Below are positions 53,956-63,731 of a stretch of 64,000 nucleotides of DNA, one piece after another (positions within the stretch are counted from its first letter, which is position 1; each line of letters starts with the position of its first letter). The translations under genes were made by a program, and so were the position numbers. The notes under the pieces were generated by a model, which made no database searches, was not told where the DNA came from, and saw only the letters and a list, made by a program, of their open reading frames with translations. Origin of the DNA: Bin55 sp964572845 (GTDB lineage: Bacteria > Pseudomonadota > Gammaproteobacteria > Pseudomonadales > Azotimanducaceae); contig CAZNFX010000004.1 in the NCBI GenBank assembly GCA_964572845.1, positions 124,001 to 188,000 on the forward strand, given 5' to 3'.

Positions 53956-55572
53956 ATGAGTGTTTGTAGTGAGATAGTAACGATGCTTCGGGATTGCGGT
54001 GTTTCTGTTGCCTTCGGCATGCCTGGTATTCACAACCTACCCATCTACTCTTCTCTGTATGAATTGGGTATTGATACAGTCTCGGTAAGACATGAGCAGA
54101 GCGCGTCTTTCATGGCGGATGGCTATGCTCGAGCTTCAGGAAAGCCAGCTGTGTGTACCGTCATCGATGGTCCCGGATTTCTCAATGCTGCAACGGGAAT
54201 CGCTCAAGCAAAAGGTGACTCTGTCCCCATGATTGTGCTCACTCCTGTGGGGGGCCAGGAGGCCACGGGCAAACTTCATGAATTGTGCGGACAGGGAACC
54301 ATTTCCCAACAAATCTGCAAGGATCACCTGTGTGTTAGCAGCAATACACAATCCAGTGAAATAGCAACATTTCTAGACAAGAACTTCCACAATACGCGAC
54401 CTGGACCCCTGCATATCGAGATTCCACTTGCACTAATGGAGTCGGAGCTATCTCAATCCAACAGGAGCGGGTCAACAAGAAGAAACATCGTTGAAACCAA
54501 GGGCGGTTTATATCGAGCCTCTCAATTACTTGCAAAAGCCGACCGACCCATCGTCATAGCTGGGGGCGGTGCAATCGATGCAAAGCAGGAAGTCCAAGAA
54601 TTCGCGGAAGCACTTGATGCTCCTGTTGTTAACACGTTGAATGCAAAGGGAATTCTTCCACGTGATCATGAGCTACGCATTGGCTATAGTCCATCGTTGC
54701 CGGAGATTCGTAACGCCATAGATGAGTCTGATGTTGTAGTCGCCATTGGGACGGAGCTAAGTGAGACTGACTTTGACTTTCTCTTTCTTGAAAAGCCTCT
54801 TGGATTTCAGCGACTGATTCGCATTGACATAGAACAAGCGCAAGTGACCGCCAATGCAAGTCCCGATTGCCCGATCATCGGCGATTGCAAGGTTGTCCTG
54901 CCCTCAATTCAGCCGCCTGCGAATTCCAGACACGGCGCAAAACGCACCGCAGGTATCCGTGCACAAGCCGCCAACTCCCCATTGAACAATCGTGAAATGC
55001 GTGACTTTCTCGACACCATAGAAAGAGAGACAGACGTCTTGGTGGGCGATTCAACGCAGCCAACGTACTTTGCCACGTGGCTTTATGAGCCGGGCGACGT
55101 GCGCGAGTACTTTTCCAGCACAACCGGATTCGGAACTCTTGGCTACGCCATTCCAGCGGCAATTGGTGCAAAAGTCGCTTGCCCCAGCAAGCGGGTTACC
55201 TGTCTAATCGGAGACGGCGGCTCGCATTTCACCCTACCGGAGATTCAAACCGCTGCGCAGCTCAGCATCGGTTTGCCATTCGTGATCTGGAACAACACAG
55301 GCTACGCTGAAATCGACAAGGCAATGCAGCTCCAATCTGTCGACAGGTGGTACCACTCTCCTATCCCGCCGAACTATCGTTTACTTGCTGAAGCCTACGA
55401 TGTCGACTATGTCCAACCCGACAATGTTCCCCATCTCGCCCAGACGATTGAAAGTGCCCACAGGAAAACTACCCCGACAATAGTAGATGTAGTGGAGCAA
55501 CGATTTGCAAATTCGGCCTCAACCCTCAATTGGTTTCGACCGTTAGATTCCATGCTGAGGTCAGTCGACTAG
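53956..55572 (+). CDS. thiamine-diphosphate enzyme, 2-ketoarginine-decarboxylase-like
   Basis: A 538-residue ThDP enzyme. The catalytic Glu is in SVRHEQSASFMADGYARASGKP, and the metal/ThDP motif is GDGGSHFTLPEIQTA ... WNNTGY. The N-terminal GMPGIHNLPIYSSL and the linker GKLHELCGQG resemble proteins annotated as 5-guanidino-2-oxopentanoate decarboxylase (AruI-like), but acetolactate-synthase-like enzymes are hard to separate by eye. It differs clearly in sequence from the ThDP enzyme at 31617-33251. It precedes the sulfatase by 160 bases on the same strand. Confidence 0.88.
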   Translation: MSVCSEIVTMLRDCGVSVAFGMPGIHNLPIYSSLYELGIDTVSVRHEQSASFMADGYARASGKPAVCTVIDGPGFLNAATGIAQAKGDSVPMIVLTPVGGQEATGKLHELCGQGTISQQICKDHLCVSSNTQSSEIATFLDKNFHNTRPGPLHIEIPLALMESELSQSNRSGSTRRNIVETKGGLYRASQLLAKADRPIVIAGGGAIDAKQEVQEFAEALDAPVVNTLNAKGILPRDHELRIGYSPSLPEIRNAIDESDVVVAIGTELSETDFDFLFLEKPLGFQRLIRIDIEQAQVTANASPDCPIIGDCKVVLPSIQPPANSRHGAKRTAGIRAQAANSPLNNREMRDFLDTIERETDVLVGDSTQPTYFATWLYEPGDVREYFSSTTGFGTLGYAIPAAIGAKVACPSKRVTCLIGDGGSHFTLPEIQTAAQLSIGLPFVIWNNTGYAEIDKAMQLQSVDRWYHSPIPPNYRLLAEAYDVDYVQPDNVPHLAQTIESAHRKTTPTIVDVVEQRFANSASTLNWFRPLDSMLRSVD

Positions 55573-55733
55573 TCTGTTTCCCTTAAGGAATTCCAGATCG
55601 TAGTCGGTCCCTTGAACACATAACTGCTCCTGAGCTAGCCACTCGCTAACAAATCAACTCATAAAGAGCCAACCTCATTGAAGTAGACTAGCTACCACTG
55701 CAGAAATCCGAACTATCTCCTTCGAACGTTGCC

Positions 55734-57203
55734 TTGAAACCAAACATCCTTTACATCTTCACAGATCAACTACGCGGCGATTCAATTGGGTCGGAACCCA
55801 ACTCCCAGGTGATAACACCCAACCTAGATCGGTTGGCGGCAGAAGGTATTTCTTTTCAGCGTTGTATGGGCAATGCACCGCTCTGTGTTCCAGCGCGAAC
55901 AGCTCTCATGACGGGTCAACTAATCAGAGAAAACGGAATCTGGAGCAATAGAAGCGGCGCTGATCCCACTGGACCGAGCCATGTTCGAAACATCCGCGAT
56001 GCTGGCTACCACACGGCAGTGATTGGAAAAACGCACTTGTGGCGAGAGAGTGCCGCAGGAAAGCCAGGACAGCATGTGAGCGAAATGGAGAACAACCTCA
56101 AGGAATGGGGATTCGAATACGCACACGAACTGAACGATCCCATCGAAACGGCTTGGATGGGTTGCCACTACACGGACTATCTTGAGGCTAACGGGTGGCT
56201 TGATGCTCACCGTCGCTACATACGCGCCTGGGTTGCCGAAATGCAATCTGGAAACATCACACCGTGGGGACAAGAGCCAGCTCCCGTGCCAGAAGGTGAG
56301 GACATTGACTCCTACATTGGACGAACAGCTTGCGATTGGCTTCGTGAATACCAGAGTTCGAAACCTTTCTACCTTCAAGTGCAATTCACCGGTCCACATG
56401 ACCCGTTCGACGGACCCCAACCCTATCGTCAACGCTATGATCCCGTCGAACTGGATCCTGGACTGTGGAAACCCCATGAACCACCAACAGAAGCAATTGC
56501 CCACCTATGGCAACGCAGCCCGTCCGTCCACAAGGCAACTCGATATCAACGGCAACGCTGGCGTGCGTGGTACTACGCGAACATCACGCTGATTGATGAT
56601 TGGATAGGGAGAATTCTCAAGCAATTGGAACAACGGAATCAACTCGAAAACACCTGGATTGTGTTCAATTCCGATCACGGGGAAATGCTCGGCGACCACG
56701 GTCTTTCGAGCAAGGCCGTGTTCTATGAGCAAGCTGTACGTGTTCCGTGCATAGTCCGACCGCCTCAGGCTCTTCCAAAGGGATTGGTTTCCGATGCGTT
56801 GGTAGAACATATCGATCTCCCTGTCACCATGATCGAGATGGCCAATGCGAAAACTCTCAATGGTTCGCTTGGCCAATCACTCTTGCCCTATTTGGAAAAT
56901 GCGAGTGGGGATAGGCGTCTAGATATGGGAAAAAAAGCCGTCATGGCTGAGCTGTTTGGGCAATCCACCGCAATTACGGATGAATTCAAACTCACCGTAC
57001 GCATAGAGGACCATCGAGTTTCACAACTCTTCGATCTCAAAGAGGACCCAAATGAATTGGTAAACCAACGCGACAACCCAAAGTACGAGGCTGCGATCAA
57101 ATCTCTAATAGAAAAGTACGTTTTGCCCCTTGATGAACGTGTTGATAGCGTGGGTTTGGACGACTACCGTGAATATGTGCGAACCACGGGACGAGTCAAT
57201 TGA
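55734..57203 (+). CDS. sulfatase (formylglycine-dependent, choline-sulfatase-like)
   Basis: A 489-residue alkaline-phosphatase-fold enzyme. NILYIFTDQLRGD holds the first metal ligands, PLCVPARTALMTGQ contains the CxPxR sequence whose Cys is converted to formylglycine, GKTHLWRE supplies the conserved Lys and His, and NSDHGEMLGDHGLSSK the second metal pair. It hydrolyses a sulfate ester. There is no signal peptide, so it is probably cytoplasmic, as choline- or alkyl-type sulfatases are. Start TTG 55734, because the family begins MKPNIL. A formylglycine-generating enzyme or anaerobic maturase is not in the window. Confidence 0.92.
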   Translation: MKPNILYIFTDQLRGDSIGSEPNSQVITPNLDRLAAEGISFQRCMGNAPLCVPARTALMTGQLIRENGIWSNRSGADPTGPSHVRNIRDAGYHTAVIGKTHLWRESAAGKPGQHVSEMENNLKEWGFEYAHELNDPIETAWMGCHYTDYLEANGWLDAHRRYIRAWVAEMQSGNITPWGQEPAPVPEGEDIDSYIGRTACDWLREYQSSKPFYLQVQFTGPHDPFDGPQPYRQRYDPVELDPGLWKPHEPPTEAIAHLWQRSPSVHKATRYQRQRWRAWYYANITLIDDWIGRILKQLEQRNQLENTWIVFNSDHGEMLGDHGLSSKAVFYEQAVRVPCIVRPPQALPKGLVSDALVEHIDLPVTMIEMANAKTLNGSLGQSLLPYLENASGDRRLDMGKKAVMAELFGQSTAITDEFKLTVRIEDHRVSQLFDLKEDPNELVNQRDNPKYEAAIKSLIEKYVLPLDERVDSVGLDDYREYVRTTGRVN

Positions 57204-57254
57204 CAATAAAGGGATCGACATAGCGGTGATCTACATAATCCTCTAGGTTCGACT

Positions 57255-57845
57255 ATGGCACTGCTGTGTTTCGTTGTGCTGGCGCTACTCATCTTTGGCT
57301 TCCGAGTCGCCATGCAGGTCAAGAGAACGGGAGACCATGGGCTACGTATTGCTTCCCAGCTCAACTCTCCGATTCAAAAACTGGCAACTCTCATACAAGT
57401 GTTGGTTGTTGTTGCCGTGCTTGCAATTGTGCTGCTTGAGAGTCTTGGAATACTGCGACCAAACTTGGAACTTGGAATGTTGGGCTCCGCAGTAGGGTTA
57501 GCACTTTGCGCGTTGGGAACAACAGTAACGATGGTATCGCAATTTCAGATGGGGAGCTCTTGGCGCATCGGCGTCGATGCAACTGAAGAAACGGAGCTGG
57601 TCACCCATGGGATGTTCTCGTTCAGCAGAAACCCGATTTATCTTGGCATGTTGGTGATTGGGTTGGGTTTCCTGTTTCTTGTGCCCCACGTCTTCATGCT
57701 CACAAGCTACGTATTTGCTTATATCGGCATCGACTTGCAAGTGAGAAAGCTTGAAGAACCACACTTGCAACGTGTTTTTGGTGAGGCGTACCAGAACTAC
57801 ACGTCCGCTGTTGGGAGGTATGTTCCCAGGTTGCGCTCCAACTGA
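57255..57845 (+). CDS. isoprenylcysteine/phospholipid methyltransferase-like membrane protein
   Basis: A 196-residue membrane protein with four or five helices. The C-terminal half has the ICMT/PEMT signature: LVTHGMFSFSRNPIYLGML, followed by a hydrophobic helix and EEPHLQRVFGEAYQNYTSAVGRYVP. These enzymes use SAM to methylate carboxyls or amines of lipids at the membrane; in bacteria most are of unknown substrate. It follows the sulfatase by 51 bases and is probably co-transcribed with it. Confidence 0.85.
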   Translation: MALLCFVVLALLIFGFRVAMQVKRTGDHGLRIASQLNSPIQKLATLIQVLVVVAVLAIVLLESLGILRPNLELGMLGSAVGLALCALGTTVTMVSQFQMGSSWRIGVDATEETELVTHGMFSFSRNPIYLGMLVIGLGFLFLVPHVFMLTSYVFAYIGIDLQVRKLEEPHLQRVFGEAYQNYTSAVGRYVPRLRSN

Positions 57846-58032
57846 ATTTGGCAATTCAGGTGGGGCCTCACAAGAGTGAGCGATTTTGGATTGATTGTGC
57901 TCAGGCAAGTCACAGATAGAAGAATCTCAAGCAAATTACAAACCTTCGGTCCCGCCGTGCAAACCCATAAAGACTACGAAGCTCTTGTAACGATTAGAGC
58001 GATTCCCAACTCTTTACTATAGGACCCTCATG

Positions 58033-58044
58033 GCTCCGCGGAGC
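58033..58044 (+). promoter_or_regulatory. palindrome covering the ribosome-binding site of paralog C
   Basis: GCTCCGCGGAGC is a perfect 12-base palindrome. Its GGAG (58040-58043) is the only Shine-Dalgarno-like sequence before the ATG at 58050, six bases away, and in RNA it can pair with the CUCC beside it. Translation could therefore be limited by local structure. Confidence 0.4.
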
Positions 58045-58049
58045 ATTCC

Positions 58050-61000
58050 ATGAAACCCCGGATAGCGAGCGTGCTCCACGCGGCTCTCGCCGAATTTTCA
58101 ATAACACGAAGGCTTGTGCGATTTCGGATTCTCGTCGCGGTCGCAGCAATCTGCTTGGTAATCGCCTACATTGCGTCTTGCATTGTTCTTGTCTATGCAG
58201 CTCCCACAGACCTTCATTTTGTCTCTTTAACCCCCCACCACCTCTTTAGCAACATCGACCCATTGTTGTTCTTGGCATTGCAAGGAGGTCTGCTACTTAT
58301 CGTGTTTGATGCTTCTCACCGACACGTTAGAGACCGCATTGACGAAGTATTGGATGCAAGACCACTATCAAACTTCGAATCTCTCTGCGGCCGAGTGATC
58401 GGAGTCGTAGTATTGATTTGGCTAAGCATCTCATTGTTGGTATTGGGATTGCAGGGTTTTGGTGTGATTGCACAAGTCTTCGACTTCGGCTTTGCTGAAC
58501 CAATACAAGCTCATTCGCTGGTAAATCTGTTGCTTCTCGACATTCCTGTGACACTGCTGTTCTGGACTGCCGTAGTAGTTTTCTTGAGCAGCTTTCTACG
58601 AGCGCGGCTGCTTGTACTTGCGTGCAGCTCAATTGCAATGGTCGTGTTCTACTTCGTCGCGTCGCGGACTCCTTTCTCTCTGTTGTCGCTGGTTTCTCCC
58701 TCTGCCAACGCTTCTCTGTTCATTTCCGATGTAGTTCCTGAACTGGCGTCTTGGCAGAGCGTTGCCACACGTGTCTCTGGAGTACTAATTTCATTTGTGT
58801 TGATCTCGACCGCATCGGCATTGGTGAAACGTCGCGACTCTGCCTCGTTCCGCAGCACTCTCATGAGTTCGGTAGTGCTAGCTTTACTCGGCGCTTGCAG
58901 CTATGTGTTGACAGTTGCAGGAGTGACTTCGCAGCAGAAAACAGTAGCCGGTTGGAGAGACAGCCATGATGCGATTGAGTGGGAGCGGAATTTCGATGTT
59001 CAAGACATGGCAGGCAAGATTGCCATCGACCCAGGCAGAGCCCTCGAAATAGAGCTGCAATTGTCGGTTATTGTGAAAGACCTCCCTGCGGACGAACTAA
59101 CGTTTACGTTCAATCCCGGAATGGAGATTCACGCGATAGAACTAGACACGAGAGAAACCAATTACACATTTTCAAATGGACTACTCCGAGTAAGACCTGA
59201 AGAGCGACTGAGTGTGGACTCTCAGCATGTCCTGAGAATTCATGCTGCTGGTGTGCCCAACCCCAAGTTCGCGTACTTCAACAGTGCGGTTGACTATCAA
59301 ACTGACGTGCGGTTCGACGCTCACTTGGTGAAGCTCTTCGGAACTGATGGCTCGATCTACGACAACGACTACGTGGCATTGATGCCGGGGTCCTTTTGGT
59401 ACCCCGTTCCGGGACCGGTCAGAAGCAAGGACGTTGCCGGCCATAGTGGTACCGACTATTTCAATGTGGACTTGCTGGTGGATCTAGCAAACCCAAACTG
59501 GAATCTTGTCGCATCAGCGACGACATCAAAGGTGGGAGACCGACTATTCAAGTTGGACACAACATCTCCTATCGCCCAGTTGGGGCTATTGACATCAGCT
59601 TTCCGAAAAGCTGCGATCGATGTTGACGGCGTTGAATTTGCATTGTTCGTTCACGAGTCTCACCGGAGAGCCCTCGAGGTTTCCTATGATTTGGAACGAT
59701 CTATACGCTCCGAAATTAAGTCGCTACTCGATCCACTCGCAGACAACGGGCTCACGCTTCCACAAGATTTTCTCTACTTTGTCGAAGTACCAAGTCGACT
59801 TCGCACGGTCGGGGGCGGATGGCGTATGGATACCGCCGATGTATTGCCCGGTGTGGTGCTACTAAAGGAACATGCATTGCCAACCTCTCCATTCCACAGC
59901 ATTTTGGAAGAGCCGTTGACTTGGGGTCTGCCTGAAAATGAGGTGGCGGGTTCCCAAGTTCGCAACTTATTCCTCCTGCTCCAATATTCGATTGGCACGG
60001 ACAACCCTTGGTCGGGCTTCCCTCACCGGTTTTTCAATCAACTAACATCAGCTAGAGGCGAACACGCCGCGACCTTGGATCAAGTCGTCAATACCATCCT
60101 ATCCCAGCTTACACTGACGTGGGACTTCTTTTCGATCCACTCTACTCTCTACGTTGCACACATGGCTTCGTTCAATCCTGTCTCGAGCTACATCGTTTCG
60201 GACCTTTCTAGTTACTCGTCCGGACCCATGCATCAACTACAACGACTAGGAGACTTGGAAGAAAAATATGGACAGCGTCCGCTGGTGTGGGAGCAAGTAG
60301 AGCGTCGAAGTCTGGCTTCAATTCCGTCTAAAAGCGGCAATCAAGCAGACGTTGAGCATCTGCTCTTTATGAGCGCAAGAATAGCCGATGGTCTATTGGC
60401 TCTTAATGGCAGGTCCAAAGTATTGAGCTGGCTTGCAGATCTGCGAAACACCTTTGCAGGTCACTCCTACACCTACGCAGATTTGCTTGCGCACGCAAAG
60501 TCGCATGAAGTGGTTGTCGATCCCTTTCTAACGGAGTGGCTGACCTCAAAGGATGTCCCAGGGTACGTTGTTTCGAAAGCTACGATCAATCGGATATCCG
60601 ACCACGAGCAAGGCAATGATCGTTACCAGACGTGCTTTTACATCAGAAACGTTCAGCCCGTGTCCGGATATGTTGCCGTACTTTATTCCGCGACCAGGCC
60701 TTTTCATAACAGCGACGGAGCTGTCATTGGTGCAAATTCCTCCTGTAGATTCTGCTTCGTCTCGTCCGTCCCTCCCACGTATGCACACGTTAGAACCGGT
60801 CTTTCGCTCAATCGTGGCATTGAGCTAATACAGGACGGAGCAAATATGGACGTCGGTGAAGTTGATACTTCGCCACATCCTGTCGTCACAGAGAGCGACT
60901 GGGTTCCGGTTGCGGAGGGCATAGTAGTGGACGACCTTGACCCAGGTTTCAGCGTGGCTCAGGTGAATCCCCGATACAAGCGTTCCATGTTGAGACTCGG

Positions 61001-61481
61001 TGGTCTTAGCATGTTCGAGAACCGACTTGAGGTTGAGCTGGACTACGGTCTGCCAACTTGGTCGTGGCACAGCGAAGATCGCATGAGCAACACTTGGCAG
61101 CGGAGAGAGTCTTCGACAGCATACGGCAGATTTCGCAAGACCTATGCAGCAGCCTGGGTGCGAAGGAATGTAGCTGAAGCCACATTCTCGGCTGATTTGC
61201 CTTCAACTGGCCATTGGCAGCTTGAATACCACATACCGGACTACTACTTCGGCTCCAATGAGTCGATTTACAGCATGGTTCTTACCGATACCCTGCGATC
61301 CATTGAGTTTGAAGTGCCAACGGGAGATTTGAGCACCGGGTGGAACCCAATCGATGTCTTTCAATTAGAGCAAGGCACGGTCGATTTGCAGCTTGTTGAC
61401 GTCTCAAAGTCCAGTTCAGCTTATGCAGATGCCATTCGTTGGACTCAAGTGGACGCAGAGACCCGTTCCGCAAAAAACTAG
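58050..61481 (+). CDS. ABC-2-type membrane protein with M1-like and golvesin-like ectodomain (paralog C)
   Basis: A 1143-residue third member of the family at 35181 and 39070, more diverged. The membrane part (about seven helices) keeps the loop VFDASHRHVRDRIDEVLDARPLSNFESLCGRVIG. The ectodomain keeps LRTVGGGWRMDTADVLPG and lacks HExxH. The C-terminal golvesin-like part begins EGIVVDDLDPGF (about residue 953), continues AYGRFRKTYAAAW and TGHWQLEYHIPDYY, and ends YADAIRWTQVD. That it keeps the whole architecture while diverging in sequence suggests selection for all three regions. It lies 204 bases after the methyltransferase gene, and no ATPase is adjacent. Confidence 0.72.
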   Translation: MKPRIASVLHAALAEFSITRRLVRFRILVAVAAICLVIAYIASCIVLVYAAPTDLHFVSLTPHHLFSNIDPLLFLALQGGLLLIVFDASHRHVRDRIDEVLDARPLSNFESLCGRVIGVVVLIWLSISLLVLGLQGFGVIAQVFDFGFAEPIQAHSLVNLLLLDIPVTLLFWTAVVVFLSSFLRARLLVLACSSIAMVVFYFVASRTPFSLLSLVSPSANASLFISDVVPELASWQSVATRVSGVLISFVLISTASALVKRRDSASFRSTLMSSVVLALLGACSYVLTVAGVTSQQKTVAGWRDSHDAIEWERNFDVQDMAGKIAIDPGRALEIELQLSVIVKDLPADELTFTFNPGMEIHAIELDTRETNYTFSNGLLRVRPEERLSVDSQHVLRIHAAGVPNPKFAYFNSAVDYQTDVRFDAHLVKLFGTDGSIYDNDYVALMPGSFWYPVPGPVRSKDVAGHSGTDYFNVDLLVDLANPNWNLVASATTSKVGDRLFKLDTTSPIAQLGLLTSAFRKAAIDVDGVEFALFVHESHRRALEVSYDLERSIRSEIKSLLDPLADNGLTLPQDFLYFVEVPSRLRTVGGGWRMDTADVLPGVVLLKEHALPTSPFHSILEEPLTWGLPENEVAGSQVRNLFLLLQYSIGTDNPWSGFPHRFFNQLTSARGEHAATLDQVVNTILSQLTLTWDFFSIHSTLYVAHMASFNPVSSYIVSDLSSYSSGPMHQLQRLGDLEEKYGQRPLVWEQVERRSLASIPSKSGNQADVEHLLFMSARIADGLLALNGRSKVLSWLADLRNTFAGHSYTYADLLAHAKSHEVVVDPFLTEWLTSKDVPGYVVSKATINRISDHEQGNDRYQTCFYIRNVQPVSGYVAVLYSATRPFHNSDGAVIGANSSCRFCFVSSVPPTYAHVRTGLSLNRGIELIQDGANMDVGEVDTSPHPVVTESDWVPVAEGIVVDDLDPGFSVAQVNPRYKRSMLRLGGLSMFENRLEVELDYGLPTWSWHSEDRMSNTWQRRESSTAYGRFRKTYAAAWVRRNVAEATFSADLPSTGHWQLEYHIPDYYFGSNESIYSMVLTDTLRSIEFEVPTGDLSTGWNPIDVFQLEQGTVDLQLVDVSKSSSAYADAIRWTQVDAETRSAKN

Positions 61482-61619
61482 CTTGGTTCGATCATTGCGT
61501 GAACGTTCAGTGAGAAAACGTGCTCATGCAGCTAAGGCTCTCTTACAACATGCTGTGCGGCTTTGAGTGTTCACTAGGCTATTTCAGCTCGGTTGTTAAC
61601 CCGATAGCACAAGATTTGC

Positions 61620-62507
61620 TCACGATGCAGATGCCTGCGAGATTCCGGCTATGGCTCGATCCAGAGCGCTTTCAAAGTCTGACCCATTCATGTCGCGACG
61701 TAATTCCTCCGTCAACGCACGCGAGAAGCTGGCAATCATGTTCCGGTTCTCACGAAGTCGTTGAATCGACTCCTCTTGGCTGTAGCCTCCAGAAAGTGCC
61801 GCAACTCTCAATACACGCGGATGCCGGGTGAACTCCTCGTAGAAGTTGGGTTCCTCAGGCAATGTAAGCTTGAACACCACATGCTGCTGGTCATCAAGCC
61901 CGCTCAATTGTCTTTGAAGATTGATCTTGAGTGCCCGTTCGCACTCAACCTTGTCCGGGGCACCAATGTCGATTTCCGGCTCTACGATGGGAACTAATCC
62001 ATGTGCGAGAATGGACTTGGCAAATTCGAACTGCTGATCGACGATGTCCTCAATCGGTGACGGATTGCAGCGCTTTATCACTGAGCGCATCTTGGTCCCG
62101 AAAACATCAAGCTCTTTTGCCTCCTCAAGTCTCTCCCCCATGTTGGGAATGGGCTTCATCATCTGAACGCCTGAGGACTCCTCTGCAAGTCCTACATCAA
62201 TCTTCAAGAAAGGAAGAATCGACTTTCGCTGCCAGAGGTACTGACTCGCCTTCAGTCCGTCAACGGAATCACGCATCGTTTTCTCAAAGAGAATTGCTCC
62301 CAGTACACGCGGTCGCGCAAACGATTCGTTCGTCATGATTCGCACACGCATAGCGTGTACGAGTTCAAACATCAGATCTTCATCGTCAATATATTCGTTT
62401 TGGGGCACACCATACCGCTCGAGAGTCTTCGGCGTGCTTCCGCCACTTTGATCCAGCGCTGCGATGAATCCTGCCCCTGCCCGCATGAGCATGCGTTGTT
62501 CCGGCAT
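61620..62507 (-). CDS. class I fructose-bisphosphate aldolase
   Basis: A 295-residue aldolase of the bacterial class I type. GFIAALDQSGGSTPKTLERYG is the family start, GAILFEKTMRD holds a phosphate-site residue, LKIDVGL and VFKLTLPEEPNFY hold the Lys residues near the Schiff-base site, and ALSGGYSQEE binds phosphate. It cleaves fructose-1,6-bisphosphate to DHAP and G3P. I prefer ATG 62507, which has GGGAG upstream at good spacing, over GTG 62534. It converges on paralog C and is followed by no glycolytic gene. Confidence 0.93.
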   Translation of the reverse strand: MPEQRMLMRAGAGFIAALDQSGGSTPKTLERYGVPQNEYIDDEDLMFELVHAMRVRIMTNESFARPRVLGAILFEKTMRDSVDGLKASQYLWQRKSILPFLKIDVGLAEESSGVQMMKPIPNMGERLEEAKELDVFGTKMRSVIKRCNPSPIEDIVDQQFEFAKSILAHGLVPIVEPEIDIGAPDKVECERALKINLQRQLSGLDDQQHVVFKLTLPEEPNFYEEFTRHPRVLRVAALSGGYSQEESIQRLRENRNMIASFSRALTEELRRDMNGSDFESALDRAIAGISQASAS

Positions 62508-62602
62508 CTGCTCTCCCGTGTCCTGTCTGATCACCTAGCTAAATGGTAATCGTTCGCCAAGAAACCGAATTATGTATACCCAAATTCAGGACGAGCTACA
62601 AC

Positions 62603-63661
62603 TCAATCAGACATCGAATGATCGGCGTCCTTAGTGTGTTCTGCACTGTTTCCATCTGCCTTAACAACCGCACTGGCAGCCTCGGCAGCAATCTCGAACG
62701 AACGCAACCGTTTTTTGTGCTCGTAGATGGATGCAACCAAAATCAACTCGTCCGCGCCTGTTGAGTCAACAAAATTCTGCATTGAATCTCTCACTTCACT
62801 CACTGTGCCAACTGCAGACGCCACTCTCGTTGACCGAACCACATGCAATTGGCCAGGGTCTAGTTTCGACTCCAAATCTGCATCAGGCGGTGGAAGTCTG
62901 CCTGGTGTTCCAGCTCTCAGCTTCAGCAATGACTGCAAGCCCGAAGTACGCAGATACGCTGCTTCCTCCCGAGTGTCCGCTGCGCACACATTGAAGCCCA
63001 GTTGGAGATACGGAGCTTTCAGTTGTGCGGAAGGTGCGAACCGCTTTTGATATTCCACTATGGCCTCATGCAACATTTGCGGCGCAAAATGCGATGCAAA
63101 GGAGTATGGCAAACCGATCATTGCTGCCAATTGCGCTCCATAAAGACTCGAACCCAGGATCCAAATGGGAACTCGAGTGCCCTGTCCCGGGAATGCACGT
63201 ACCTTCTGGCCTGTCTTTGCCGGTGCCAAGTAGTGCTGCAATTCCATTACGTCCCGAGGAAACTGGTCGATGTCACTCTGCAAGTTTCTTCGCATTGCAT
63301 AGGCCGTGTATTGGTCAGTGCCAGGGGCTCTTCCTATCCCTAAGTCGATGCGTCCTGGGTATAGCGTCGCCAACGTTCCAAACTGCTCGGCGATTATCAA
63401 TGGAGCATGATTGGGCAACATCACGCCCCCTGAACCGACGCGAATGGACTTCGTTTGTTGGGCTACATGTCCGATGAGCACTGCAGTTGCAGAACTTGCG
63501 ATCCCAGGCATGTTGTGGTGTTCAGCGAGCCAATACCGTCGATAGCCCCAAGATTCCGCATGTTGCGCAAGATCAACCGCATTGCGTAGCGCAATAGACT
63601 CGTCGGTGCCCTCAACAACAGGCGCGAGATCCAGTACCGAGTATGCGATTGGACTCGCCAT
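62603..63661 (-). CDS. luciferase-like (LLM) flavin-dependent oxidoreductase, YhbW-like
   Basis: A 352-residue luciferase-family protein of the group often named LLM class or MsnO8-type. Landmarks: YSVLDLAPVVEGTDESIALRNAVDLAQHAE, RYWLAEHHNMPGIASSATAVLIGHVAQ, IRVGSGGVMLPNHAPLIIAEQFGTLATLYPGRIDLGIGRAPGTD. The HHN pair faces the FMN. The substrate is unknown. It is divergent from an arsenate-reductase-like gene with about 70 bases between the starts. Confidence 0.93.
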   Translation of the reverse strand: MASPIAYSVLDLAPVVEGTDESIALRNAVDLAQHAESWGYRRYWLAEHHNMPGIASSATAVLIGHVAQQTKSIRVGSGGVMLPNHAPLIIAEQFGTLATLYPGRIDLGIGRAPGTDQYTAYAMRRNLQSDIDQFPRDVMELQHYLAPAKTGQKVRAFPGQGTRVPIWILGSSLYGAQLAAMIGLPYSFASHFAPQMLHEAIVEYQKRFAPSAQLKAPYLQLGFNVCAADTREEAAYLRTSGLQSLLKLRAGTPGRLPPPDADLESKLDPGQLHVVRSTRVASAVGTVSEVRDSMQNFVDSTGADELILVASIYEHKKRLRSFEIAAEAASAVVKADGNSAEHTKDADHSMSD

Positions 63662-63731
63662 CCCTAGTTGTTACTCAACTGAAACATCGGTTTGTATACT
63701 TCCCAGACCTTTGGGCTAGTTCTCGAGACAA

